A stretch of DNA of 64,000 nucleotides, from NCBI GenBank assembly GCA_004835665.1, contig RBKR01000012.1, positions 1,116,001 to 1,180,000 of the forward strand. The letters run 5' to 3'. Both the position numbers and the translations under genes were made by a program. The DNA comes from Phoma sp. XZ068 (taxonomy: Eukaryota > Ascomycota > Dothideomycetes > Pleosporales > Didymellaceae). Positions 34,552 through 44,324 of the stretch are shown here, one piece after another. Below the pieces are notes generated by a model, which had not been told where the DNA came from, made no database searches, and saw only the letters and a program-made list of their open reading frames with translations. The first letter of the stretch is position 1. Each line of letters starts with the position of its first letter.

Positions 34552-36172
34552 TCATGGCATGTAACTCCCCATGCCAGCAAGAACGCCAGCGCCAATGATG
34601 CCACCATCTAGAGCTTCTTTCAAAACCACTCTCGTTTGGGTGTTTGTGCTTGATGCAGATATGAGGTCGTCTATTCGACTTTGACAGTCGTCTAGCCAGT
34701 GAGGGTAGTGTGAGATGGTGCCTCCTGTGTAGGCAATGATGAGCTCATCGGCGCCCAGGGAGTTGTGGGGTGTATTGCTTGATCCTAATGAGTCATCTTT
34801 GATCAAGCTGACATCGCCGACGCAGTCTAAAAGACCAACACAAGCAGCTGCTATCAGTGCGGATGAACGTTTCTGGACGGCTCGGGCAAGGTCGCGCAGC
34901 AGTCGTATTCTTTCGGGTCTCCAGAAGCTGTCCTCTTCTGTTTCGCTCGAGGAATACTTCGTCACCAGTAAGCTGCGTAATGTGTGGCTGTCGGACCGCG
35001 CGACCACCTCTGAGAGGAAACGTGTCGGCAAGGCGTTCTTCTGCTGTAACGCGCCAGGTATTTCTTCCGTATCGAGCTCAGTCAGTACCACGCTGACAAA
35101 CGCCAGCCGTACAATTTCGCCAAGATACCGTCCAGAAGTCATGTATTCAAAGGGCTGAAAACCAGGTGCATCACTGTTCTCGTCCAGAACGCGGTCCCAC
35201 TCCGTCTTGATCCCTAAATCTTCGAGTGGTTCGTCTGTGCCTCGGATGGTCCACTCTGTGTTGATGACGACCGTGTCAGTCGCCGCAAGACCTTGTAGCT
35301 GACTCTGCTTTTCGAAATGCAAGTCAGTTGTCTTCATAGGCACAGTGGCGTTCGTGCCTGTTCCAACAATAAGACCCATTGCAACACGGCTGTTTGGCGC
35401 AGCCTTCACGGCATATGCGAGCGAGACAAAAGTTGCTACTGTATCGTTTGTAATAGCCGCTACTCGTATCCTTGGTAGAGGCCCGCGGGTGGGCGAACTT
35501 GATCTATGCGTAGCTGAATTTTTAGTAGATGTCGAACAATGGCGTCCGTAGCCAGCGAGCAGCATCTCGCCCAGATTCAGGTTTGTAGTTATGGCAAAGC
35601 CTTTACCCATGGGCATTAATGTAGCTTCTGACAGACTCGTTTGTCTACGGAGCACATCAGCATATGCAATCTCAAAGATTCTCTCAATTCACGTACGCCA
35701 TGGGGAAGCTGAATGTAACACCCAGCAGTATTTCATGGTCTGGTGGAATGGAGGTGTCATCGATGGCATCTCTGACCACCTCAGCCATACAATCACCGAT
35801 CCATTCGAAGAGGTCCTCTGGCTTGTCCATCTTCAGGTGATCTCCAATGGGCCAGTTCTTGTCATGGCTTCTCTTGATCCTTGCGGAGACATCACCTTCG
35901 GCGTCATGGTTCCCCTGAACGACTTCTGCTGACTCTCCTGCCAGTTCGACAAATCCAACCCTCAGATTTGAGCCGCCAATATCGATAGCGAGAAATTTCC
36001 CGTGCTCTTTCCCTGTTGGCAACGCGGTTACAGGCGTGATCAAAAAGTGCTCTGTGGAGGTCTTCGCGAGGCCTTTGTACGTCTCCGAGAACCGGAGTGC
36101 AAGATCGAGTAGTGTTTCATTATTGAGGCAGCTTGTCAGCTCATCAATAGCATCCTGGTAGGCAACCATCAT
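34552..36172 (-). CDS. Hexokinase-family protein (HxkC/XprF-like)
   Basis: Actin-fold sugar kinase family. Model: complement(join(34552..35644,35697..36172)), 522 aa. The phosphate-1 loop is AIDIGGSNLRVGF (about 67-79). The sugar-binding segment follows the 52-bp intron (TFSFPMA|QTSLSEATLMPMGKGF). The catalytic Asp is in ITNDTVATF. GLIVGTGTNATV, INTEW and FEYMTSGRYLGEI supply the usual Gly and Glu contacts. The canonical Trp-Thr-Lys before GF is Met-Gly-Lys here, so the Lys is kept and the Thr lost. That and the serine-rich insert (about 180-200) point to the divergent, possibly regulatory, hexokinase group of filamentous fungi; catalysis is possible but unproven. In-frame upstream sequence has a stop before any ATG, so MMVAYQDAID is the start unless a further exon exists. 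Confidence 0.85.
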
Positions 36173-36835
36173 GGGCTCATATCGATATCATAAACGGGAG
36201 TGGGAGCGAACGTGGAAGGGTCCGAAAGCACCAAGGCTGCCATGACCTTATTGAGGCTCAAGCCGAGGCGCCACTCGTCCGCCGGTCAATGGCGTGAAGA
36301 TGACAGGAATGGAATTGCGGCAGATTGTCCCATGCCGGAAAGAGCGGAAGGCTTCAGATTATCATACAAGGCAATACGAACAAGCCCAGCTCAGCAGGAG
36401 GGTCGCATTGCAAGGTGCAATTATACACTGTTTGGTGATCCTTGCGATCTCTTACGCTTCCGTCATCGGCGCCGCCTCACATGCATCTGCCCTGAACCTG
36501 CGACCCACTTTTCCCTGTCTCCACCTGGAGCAAACACCGTTCGTGCACCAAGCGCGATAGCGCGGGAAGATCAGCTAATTATACCTTCATCTTGCGCAAT
36601 GCAAGATGCAGGCGATAGTGCACCACGACTGCTCTCTCCATACCGCGCCTTTGAAGAGTGTTTGATTGTCATCCAGGTGCGCAACGTCTATCAGTGGTCC
36701 TATCACGCCTCAACCGCATTTAGCAGGTTCGCGGCCCAGAATCTCACGCAGACCCCGTCGTATCGCCCCATCCATCGCGCTAAGTAGCCAAACAACGGCC
36801 GGAGACTCTGCCGCTGCAGAGATACATATTAAGCT
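36173..36835. promoter_or_regulatory. Divergent intergenic region, hexokinase-like / GILT-like
   Basis: 663 bp between divergent starts. No motif or RNA gene recognised. Confidence 0.4.
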
Positions 36836-37735
36836 ATGCAATCGTCATCCTCTGAGAAGGCTACCATGGAATCAAAGGCGCCCTTGCTTCCCCAGACGCA
36901 GGAGCATGCGCCCGCCGACACGACGATGCCACGACCTCAACAGAAGCGCAGGATACACGCAGCTATGCTGGCGATCCTTTTCGGGGTGTTTTGGCTCGCA
37001 AGAACATGGAGTTGTGAGCACGAACACACAGATACGAAGGCGAGGGTGCCGCTGGATGTGCACATAATGTGAGCCTTGCTGGCGTCTACTACAAACCAAC
37101 CTGACACTGATTCCGCACAGGTCTAAGTGCCCAGATGCACGAGCATGCCTCCAGAAACTCGTTGTTCCGACCATGGCAAACGTATCTGAAAAGGTCGACT
37201 TCAGACTATCCTTTATCGGCCAGTATGTTCTACCATGAGCATGGATCACCCTACCAACTCCCCCACTTCAGAGCTGACAAACCACAGGCTTTCCAACGAA
37301 GACGACGGCGTCCAATGCAAACACGGTCAAACCGAATGCCTCGGCAACATCGTCCTCCTCTGCGCTGCCAGCGAATACCCCGACCCCAAATTGCACCTAG
37401 GCTTCACAAATTGCCTGATTAGCGACTACGAAGAAATTCCTAAGCGTCAGCTCATCGAGGACTGCGCACTCGAACACGGCCTCGATTTCGGCCGACTGAA
37501 TGACTGCATGAGCAGAGACACAGGCGCGTATGGAATGGGCTTACTGAGGGACAGCGTCAAGCATAGCCATGATGTTGGGGTGGGAATCAGCTGTACAATA
37601 AGGCTAGATGATAAGGTTAGGTGTGTGTATGATGGAGGAGAGTGGAAAGATTGTGAGGATGGGAGCAAGCCTGAGGATTTGATTGGTGATATTGAGAGGC
37701 TGTATGATGAAGCACAGGGATGGACCTTGGCTTGA
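36836..37735 (+). CDS. GILT-family (gamma-interferon-inducible lysosomal thiol reductase-like) protein
   Basis: Thioredoxin-like protein of the GILT family, probably membrane-anchored in the secretory/vacuolar system. Model: join(36836..37068,37121..37222,37288..37735), 260 aa. A cytosolic tail with an APLLPQ acidic/dileucine-like signal precedes one transmembrane helix (about 42-58, IHAAMLAILFGVFWLA). The GILT signature CKHGQTECLGNIVLLC (C-x-H-G-x3-C-x2-N-x4-C) is present near residue 120. The redox site expected as CxxC is instead CPDARAC, a C-x5-C arrangement just after the first intron. Introns are 52 and 65 bp. An internal ATG at 36866 is a possible alternative start. Disulfide reductase activity is inferred from family only. 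Confidence 0.83.
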
Positions 37736-38533
37736 AAAGGGGTGTGAGAGGGAATGGCAATTTGATACCCAGCATATGAGGTGGACCGGTCGTGGTACAT
37801 GTTCAATGCATCGAGCGACTACAGGTATTCTCCAACAACAAGTCTGGTGAAGAATCTTGTATGACATTCAACAAGTGACTAAACGTGAGACGCATTGCAA
37901 ACATAGGAAATTGAATCTGTCTAATACTAATAGGCAAATAAACTTCTATAGTGAGCTCCTAGGCAGACAACGGAGGGGGGACCGTTGGCTGGACGATGAT
38001 ATTGTCGTAAGGAAAAACAAAGACCATCTAAGTTTTCGGGCTCTCCAGGGCGTTACGTTATCATAGTACTGTTGTGCCATGCTGGAGGATACCCAGTTCA
38101 TCCCCACAATGAGCGATTGAGCTGATAGCAGGACTATACACCACCGATATAGGGTAGGTGCATAACAATGAGTAGAAGGAACTACTTGCCTTTTATAGTT
38201 CCTTGTTCTGGTTGTTATACACCTACCCTATATCGGTGGTGTATAGTCCTGCTATCAGCTCAATCGCTCATTGTGGTGATGATCTGGGTTTCCCCCAGCA
38301 TGGCACCTATGAAGGAACTACTTGCCTTTTATAGTTCCTTGTTCTGGTTGTTATACACCTACCCTATATCGGTGGTGTATAGTCCTGCTATCAGCTCAAT
38401 CGCTCATTGTGGTGATGATCTGGGTTTCCCCCAGCATGGCACCTATGAAGGAACGCCACTGGCCAAGCACACGCCGCGGATAATTCCGTTCCAGATGTAT
38501 TCCTGCATCTTGAATTCCCAATATTGATCTGGT
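37736..38533. other. Spacer between GILT-like and C2H2 genes
   Basis: About 800 bp with no gene. It holds the GILT-like 3' UTR and the foldback repeat at 38075-38454. Confidence 0.5.
38075..38454. repeat. Foldback repeat with tandem-duplicated right arm
   Basis: Two identical 136-bp direct units (38175-38310 and 38311-38446) begin GAAGGAACTAC, and a third copy starts (GAAGGAAC, 38447-38454). To the left, 38075-38168 is the reverse complement of the 94-bp part of each unit (38212-38305 in unit 1) with 5 mismatches. The arrangement is left arm - loop - right arm - loop - right arm. Each loop itself contains a short inverted repeat (GGAACT..AGTTCC). No transposase frame is present, so it is a MITE-like or foldback element, or a local inverted duplication. 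It lies 80 bp from the 3' end of the C2H2 gene. Confidence 0.9.
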
Positions 38534-39341
38534 TCAGCTCGAGGTTCGAGCAGTGGTTGTCGAATTGGAAGCATCCCTGTGTTTGTTCTCTTTGTGTCGT
38601 CTCAAATTCTTTTTGTGCGCCACAGTCTCGGTGCATCCTGGGATATCGCAAGTGTATCGTCTGCCTTGGTGTTTGGCCTGCTTGTGGTCTCGGAGGTTTT
38701 TCGAATGGGGATACCACATGTCGCATTGGTTGCAGGCGTATACGTTTACTTTATGCTTCTTCGCGTGGTTCCTTCATCGAGGTTAGCACTTTGGACGCAA
38801 TATGTACTAACTTGTATAATAGTTGGCTCACCTAAGCTGCTGCTGTTGTGTGAAACGCTCTGAGCAGGCAGGAGCAGTGCAAGCATAGGAAAGAGGAACA
38901 CGCGAGATGCTTTGCGTATGGTTGGCGAATACAGACTGCCGTATTGCGATATTGACTTGAGGACTTGTTGATGATGCACGCTTGTCCGAACTCAGCGCGT
39001 TTTCGAGTGATGATTGAGACTGCGGTGTTGAATTTGACACGGATGGAGAGGGTGCGGTATACATCCAAGGTGTTACCGGCAGTTGCAATTCGAACTTGAT
39101 CGTTGAGAAATCTACTGATTCAATGCCTACGTTGCTAGCTTCGATCTCAGAATCCAGGAACCAGCTGTCAGGTATCCGGTCGTCGTGATTTTGGGTGAAC
39201 CCAAAGGAACTGTTTAGATGATCATAATGGTCTGTCGGGATTGAAGCAGTGCGAGACTATAGTAGCCTCGCACTACGACAGAATTATGTAGAAAGTGACC
39301 CTCTTCAAGCCAGTTAGATGTTGCATCAATGTAGGGGTCAT
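38534..39341 (-). CDS. C2H2 zinc finger protein with three fingers
   Basis: Probable nucleic-acid-binding protein, assembled by frame and splice signals: complement(join(38534..38771,38832..39256,39300..39341)), 234 aa. Exons 2 and 3 are strong. They encode three consecutive fingers at the C-terminus: C-x4-C-x12-H-x3-H (CTAPACSERF..), C-x2-C-x12-H-x4-H (CNQCDMWYPH..), and C-x4-C-x12-H-x4-H (CDIPGCTETV..). The 60-bp intron between them (GTGAGC..ATGAAG) interrupts finger 1. The N-terminal part (about 15-120) is acidic and Ser/Thr-rich. Exon 1 is tentative: it needs a 43-bp intron with donor GTCACT. A longer intron from GTACTT (39352) with branch site CTAAC would imply a different, unplaced first exon. 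Confidence 0.62.
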
Positions 39342-40310
39342 GCCAAGTACCTCGTTGAGAGTTGTGAAGAGAATCGTTCTATCTTTACTTCGAAGATTGC
39401 CAGCGGGCAATTGCACAGAAAAGACACATCTTGAAGTTGCAACCGTAGGTCCTTTATAGTTTCACTCAAATATTCACAGAAGGACGTAGCATAGCCTCAT
39501 GCAGGCTGATTGGCGAGGATTACGACTGACGCGGGTCTCCTGCAAGCCATATGCAAGCACAAGAACAGAGACCCTCAGCTCCTGTCCACTCAACTTGTGA
39601 GTGCCGCAAGGCTGTATCGGCCTTATCCCTGATAGAAAAGTCGCTCGTAATATTGAAGGATATCTGCAAGGTGTTTATTGTGAGGAAGACGAGGACATTA
39701 ACCTCTCTATTCTAGGCGTCTGTCAGGATAAACGTACTTGAAACACATTGTGTGACTCATAATTTGCAAGTTGTTAGGGGTTTTCGTGAATGATTCTCCA
39801 TCTAAACTTCTATTGCCTTTGGAGGTTTCTGAGGCACACTTTACTGAGGCACAGCCAATTATCGCTCTCGTAATCTTCCGCGATATGCGAGAATGACTGT
39901 ATTTGCGCACCCCCTGCCTATAGTACCAGTACATTGTAGCGAGAGTCTGTCTCTGAGCAGGCTGTGGCACGGAGCAAATTCTGGTCATAATGCATCTGAT
40001 CTTAGTCTGGATTGGAGACCCTCTTGAGCCATTGACATAAGATTGAAAACTGCCAAATATGGCTACTCTGGCACAAGGCCCGACGCTAATGGTGTTCTGC
40101 AGTCGTCAACTCCAGAGCAGAATCGAACAGGAGACCCCTCGAATTGGGTGTAGGAGCAGGAAGAGACCCATTGTGACTTTGTCCGAATCAGAGCCAACGG
40201 CGTGGATGTAACTTACATGCTGAACCGTATGTCTGTCGCAATATAAGATGGATTCATGATGCCTTGATATGATTTTGCTTTAATACATACTGAACAGAGG
40301 AAAGCAAGTT
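39342..40310. other. Intergenic, low coding potential
   Basis: About 970 bp, relatively A/T-rich, with no supportable gene or repeat. It contains short ATG frames such as the one near 40059 that I could not link to an exon chain. Confidence 0.4.
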
Positions 40311-40657
40311 ATGTCTCCCAGCTGCAAGAAGTCTAGTCCAGCAAGCTCTCCAGGTGCTCCTGAGCAGTCAATGATCGAGGAAGGAACGACCACCTCAGAT
40401 ATTCTCAGTTTTCTCGCCAAAACAAAGCTGCGTAAGTGTGCATCAAGGCTTGATCTGTGCGAACACGTGCTGATAGCAACCAAGATGACTCGACTATGAT
40501 GCCTAGGCAATCCTGGACTGTACCCGCCGGTCACTATGTGCAACAAGATGGAAGTGTGATCTACGTGGCGCAGCTTGGACAACCGCAAACAAGCACATCT
40601 CGCACTTGGAGTACCGATAAGCTGTCGGGGAACACGAGCTCTAAAAGTGAGGCTTAG
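40311..40657 (+). CDS. Possible small hypothetical protein (97 aa)
   Basis: Not recognised. Model: join(40311..40431,40485..40657). Exon 1 encodes a Ser/Pro-rich start and a TTTSDILSFLAKTKL helix. After a 53-bp intron (GTAAGT, branch GCTGATA, CCAAG), exon 2 encodes PRQSWTVPAGHYVQQDGSV, a Gln/Thr/Ser-rich tail and a stop. The clean donor and natural-looking exon 2 argue for a gene. Small size, an ATG without strong context, and a 165-codon open frame on the other strand (40280-40777) argue caution. The real start may lie in an upstream exon. Confidence 0.35.
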
Positions 40658-41188
40658 GCTAAATGGGATCTCAGCCTCGTTCAGCTTGTACGTGGGTGAA
40701 GTCAAAGAGAGCAGCTCGCGCAAATATCGCAAGTCTAGCGGAATGATAAAGATGATATCGTTCGTAGTATACGTCATTGTCAGCTCCTGATTGAAGGGTT
40801 TGGGTGAATGTTGATTAGACGATTGGCTCAGAAAGATTTAAGCATCGGTGTTGTATGTCAATATCCAGTACATATATGTATCGTTTTTTTCGACCTCTTT
40901 ATCGCAATCGAAGTGCTTAGGAATGGAGGCGACAGCAATGGTGGGTGATCCATGGGCATGAAAGTGGCAATGACGAGGACGCGAATGCCGCCAATTTAGC
41001 GTGTTCCTGACCCAGTGTTCTCCCCACACCTCCACCTTTCATGCATTTCAGAAGAATCTCACGTGCATCACAATTTTAAAAGGATCAACCTGTCGTTTCA
41101 TCCCATACCCTCGACATTATCGGCACCGTTACATGCCAGCACCTAAACTTTACCAATTGTGCTCTTTTCCATCTAAGTCGTAGCAAAT
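40658..41188. other. Upstream region of the GH2 gene
   Basis: 531 bp with no gene recognised; it should hold the GH2 promoter. Confidence 0.4.
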
Positions 41189-43228
41189 ATGAGCGATTAC
41201 CCCCGGCCAGACTTCGTTCGCGACGAGCTTAATTGGAAGTCATTGAACGGACCGTGGTCGTTTCTGTTTGATGACGATGATGTTGGTTTGGTGCAAGGTT
41301 GGCATCTCGAAGGCTTACCGGCTGAGGTTTCTGTGAACTCCAGCTCCAACCACTCTGACCCGAAAGCTGCCAACGATGCCCAAAGTATTACGGCCAAGAT
41401 TGCCGCAGGCACTCAGGAGCTCATCCAGGGTAACCAGCCCAAAAGAGACGATGTCACGACGAACAAAAAGCGTGACATTCAAGTTCCTTACGTATTTCAG
41501 TGCCCCGCATCTGGCATCGAAGAGAAAGGCGTCCATGAGGTCTTCTGGTACGAAAAGGAGATCGCCGACCCGCGAAATGCACAAAACAGGCAGAACGGCC
41601 ATCGTGTACTTGTAAGATTCGGCGCTGTAGATTACGAGGCTAAAGTCTGGGTTGGAGGGCACTTCGTAGGTGGTCACCGTGGTGGACACGTCCCCTTCGA
41701 TATCGACATAACAGATGCATTCGCGAAAGAGTCAACGCAGCGACTCACATTGCGTGTTCACGACTCGGCCTATGATTTGACGCAACCGAGAGGCAAACAG
41801 TATTGGGGTGCACAGCCCGAGAGCATCTTCTATACGCCTAGCGGAGGCATCTGGCAGAATGTCTGGCTTGAGGTCGCTCCGTTCGTGCGGATTGCTGATA
41901 GCAGCCACGGAACAGTACTGAGGAGTAACGATATTCAGTCAGGGAAACTGCATGCCAACGTTAGAATCCTTGGGAGACCAGCTGGTCACAAGTACAGCGT
42001 GGAGCTCGAGATCAACCTCAAGGGTACTCATGTGAGCAAAACAAGCAAGGTCGACCTGCCTCGAGAGTCTGATCTTGTCTCTCTAGATGCTGACATGGTC
42101 CTATCTGAAGAGTCTAAAGCTCGACTAGGAGAGTCGCTCTTTGAGTCGTTTGATGATGTGCGCGATGGTGTTGTACTCTGGTCTCCGGAGGATCCTATTC
42201 TATACGACGTCACTATCCGCCTGTATGACGCTACATCGACGCTTCTCGATACAATCCACACCACTACGGGTATGCGCTCTTTGTCCTGGGATGATGGTTT
42301 ATTCCGGATCAACAACAAGCCACACTTTCAGGCGCTCTTCCTTGATCAGGGCTACTGGCTCGATACCTTCATGACGCCGCCTTCATCGGAAGCTTTGAGG
42401 ACGGACATTGAGTTAGCGCAAAAGATGGGTTTCAACGGCTGCCGTAAGCATCAGAAGGTTGAAGACCCCATATTCCACTACTGGGCGGACCGTCTCGGAT
42501 TTCTTGTTTGGGGAGAAATGGCAAATGCGTATGCGTTCAGTGCCGAATATGTCGAGCGTTTCGATCAGGAATGGCGCGAAGCTGTTCTGCGAGATATCAA
42601 CCATCCTTCCGTGGTAGCGTGGACGCCGGTCAACGAGAGCTGGGCATACACTGATCTGGCAAACACACAAACACACAGAGATCACATCAAGAGTCTGTAC
42701 TACGCAACCAAAGTCCTTGATCCGACTAGGCCTATCAATGACAATTGCGGCTGGGAGCACGTGCAGACGGACCTTACCACCTTCCATGATTACTCTGACG
42801 CGGATGCTTTGACAAAGACATGTGCCAGCATGGAAGGCATCCTTGGCCCCAAGGCAAACCGACCCATGTTTCTGTCGGCCATTGGCAACAACCCTGGTTC
42901 AAGCCATAATGATCATGCACCAGTAATTTGCACAGAGTTTGGTGGTATCAACATCGCGAGAGATGCTGCTGGATCAGACGGCCAGCGTGACTGGGGCTAC
43001 ACAACTGCTACGGACCCCAAGGATCTACTGAAAAGAATTGAGAAGATGATGACAGGCATTGCAAACCCAGGCCTCATCGGCGGATTCGTATACACACAGC
43101 TCACAGACATCGAGCAGGAAGTCAACGGCCTGTACACACCGGATCGGAAGCCAAAATTGGATGCAGATGCCATCAAGCAGATTGTGGAAGACATCAGGGA
43201 GAATTATTATCAGTTGCACACCCCTTAG
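41189..43228 (+). CDS. Glycoside hydrolase family 2 protein
   Basis: Retaining beta-glycosidase of the LacZ/GUS superfamily, probably intracellular because no signal peptide is seen. Single exon, 679 aa. The N-terminal jelly-roll has SLNGPWSFLFDDDD, and later GGIWQNVWLEVAP. The immunoglobulin-like domain leads into the TIM barrel. The general acid/base Glu is in AWTPVNESWAYTD (about 487) and the nucleophile Glu in VICTEFGGI (about 583). About 50 residues rich in Ser, Asn, Asp and Gln (about 50-98) are inserted in the N-terminal domain between W-x-L and the IQVPYVFQ strand. Substrate cannot be told from sequence; homologues are annotated as galactosidases, glucuronidases or mannosidases. Converges with the next gene, 30 bp away. 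Confidence 0.92.
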   Translation: MSDYPRPDFVRDELNWKSLNGPWSFLFDDDDVGLVQGWHLEGLPAEVSVNSSSNHSDPKAANDAQSITAKIAAGTQELIQGNQPKRDDVTTNKKRDIQVPYVFQCPASGIEEKGVHEVFWYEKEIADPRNAQNRQNGHRVLVRFGAVDYEAKVWVGGHFVGGHRGGHVPFDIDITDAFAKESTQRLTLRVHDSAYDLTQPRGKQYWGAQPESIFYTPSGGIWQNVWLEVAPFVRIADSSHGTVLRSNDIQSGKLHANVRILGRPAGHKYSVELEINLKGTHVSKTSKVDLPRESDLVSLDADMVLSEESKARLGESLFESFDDVRDGVVLWSPEDPILYDVTIRLYDATSTLLDTIHTTTGMRSLSWDDGLFRINNKPHFQALFLDQGYWLDTFMTPPSSEALRTDIELAQKMGFNGCRKHQKVEDPIFHYWADRLGFLVWGEMANAYAFSAEYVERFDQEWREAVLRDINHPSVVAWTPVNESWAYTDLANTQTHRDHIKSLYYATKVLDPTRPINDNCGWEHVQTDLTTFHDYSDADALTKTCASMEGILGPKANRPMFLSAIGNNPGSSHNDHAPVICTEFGGINIARDAAGSDGQRDWGYTTATDPKDLLKRIEKMMTGIANPGLIGGFVYTQLTDIEQEVNGLYTPDRKPKLDADAIKQIVEDIRENYYQLHTP

Positions 43229-43258
43229 TTAGATGTATTTCTCTATTGACTCGTGTGT

Positions 43259-43834
43259 CTATTTGATCTCCTCACTTTTCACGACCGTAGCAAAAACGTC
43301 AGCCAACTCCGCTAACACTACTTTCGTCAACTCTTCTCCCTTGATTCCCGGGATGTCGCGATCGCCGATTCCGTCCTCGACGACAAGTACATCGTAACCC
43401 CTCTGACTAGCCTGCCTGGCTGTGGTGCTGACACAGACATGTGCCATATACCCCGTCAGCACGACCTTCTTGATTCCCCAACCCTTCAGCACATCGTCGA
43501 GGTTCGTCTCAGCGAAGGATCCGGGGTGTAGCTTCCAGATTAGTTCCTCGCCGTTCTTGGCCTTCAAAGCGGGAAACTCCTCAGCCAGGGCGGTGTCAGG
43601 TGTGAAGATAGGAGCACCTTCAGGGGTCTTGTGAAGAATGTGGACGACTTTACCATTGGCGGCGCGGTACTTCTCGAGAAGAGATGCAATAACTTTGCCA
43701 CTGGTGTCGGCATTGGTGACCTTCAAGTGTCCAGAGGCGTACTCATTTTGAGCATCAATGATCAGGAGGGCGGAGTCAGTGGGTGAGGCCGTGGATGGTG
43801 GGACACCGAGAAGTTGGCGGAATGAATTGACCAT
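43259..43834 (-). CDS. Isochorismatase-family cysteine hydrolase
   Basis: Alpha/beta hydrolase of the isochorismatase/nicotinamidase fold, 191 aa from the ATG at 43834 (MVNSFRQLLG). The same frame stays open further upstream, but that stretch looks like leader. The triad is visible: Asp in LLIIDAQNEY (about 25), Lys in ELIWKLHPGSF, and the Cys nucleophile in GYMAHVCVSTTAR (about 140). The substrate is not determined; fungal members of this subgroup are often annotated only as hydrolases. An (AT)7 run lies about 80 bp upstream. Confidence 0.9.
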   Translation of the reverse strand: MVNSFRQLLGVPPSTASPTDSALLIIDAQNEYASGHLKVTNADTSGKVIASLLEKYRAANGKVVHILHKTPEGAPIFTPDTALAEEFPALKAKNGEELIWKLHPGSFAETNLDDVLKGWGIKKVVLTGYMAHVCVSTTARQASQRGYDVLVVEDGIGDRDIPGIKGEELTKVVLAELADVFATVVKSEEIK

Positions 43835-44324
43835 TTTGAAGATTTGATTGAGTGTAGGCTTAGGTGTGAGGTGGAAATTGTGCTGTGTATAATTATATCG
43901 AGGGCTGGGGCGCACATATATATATATATACCTAGGTACGTTGTTGAGGCCTTCGTTTAGGCTTCCCGAGGTCCAACACGGCCCTCATATTACACCATCT
44001 GCTAACAAATGCTTAGAAATCCTTGATATTCAACATATTGGCAAGACGCCGCCAACGGTGGTTGCACATGTGGTGGAGTAAGCATCGTGGTCATCCTATC
44101 GCATCGCGACATCGTGTCAAGCTAGATCAGATGAGGCAACTTGCACCGCCAAGCCGATCGACATCTAGGATCAGAGCAGGCAATACCACCTACATGAGCT
44201 CGCCATAATTGACTTGGACCAACAACCAACCCTTAAGTTACAATCCCTTCCATATGGGCCTCTTGATTGATCCGCCATCCGTTTCTCTCCGTAAATCCGA
44301 AAGCCTCAAAGCTGACGACGCTCA
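43835..44324. promoter_or_regulatory. Divergent region, isochorismatase / Zn2Cys6 regulator
   Basis: 490 bp between divergent starts. It contains the (AT)7A microsatellite at 43916-43930; nothing else recognised. Confidence 0.45.
43916..43930. repeat. (AT)n microsatellite
   Basis: An uninterrupted ATATATATATATATA run of 15 bp, upstream of the isochorismatase-family gene, where it could serve as a TATA-like element. Confidence 0.85.

Noticed and set aside
40280..40777. 165-codon minus-strand frame with an ATG start
   Set aside because: Only the first 45 codons look natural, and the plus-strand two-exon model explains the sequence better. It remains an alternative.
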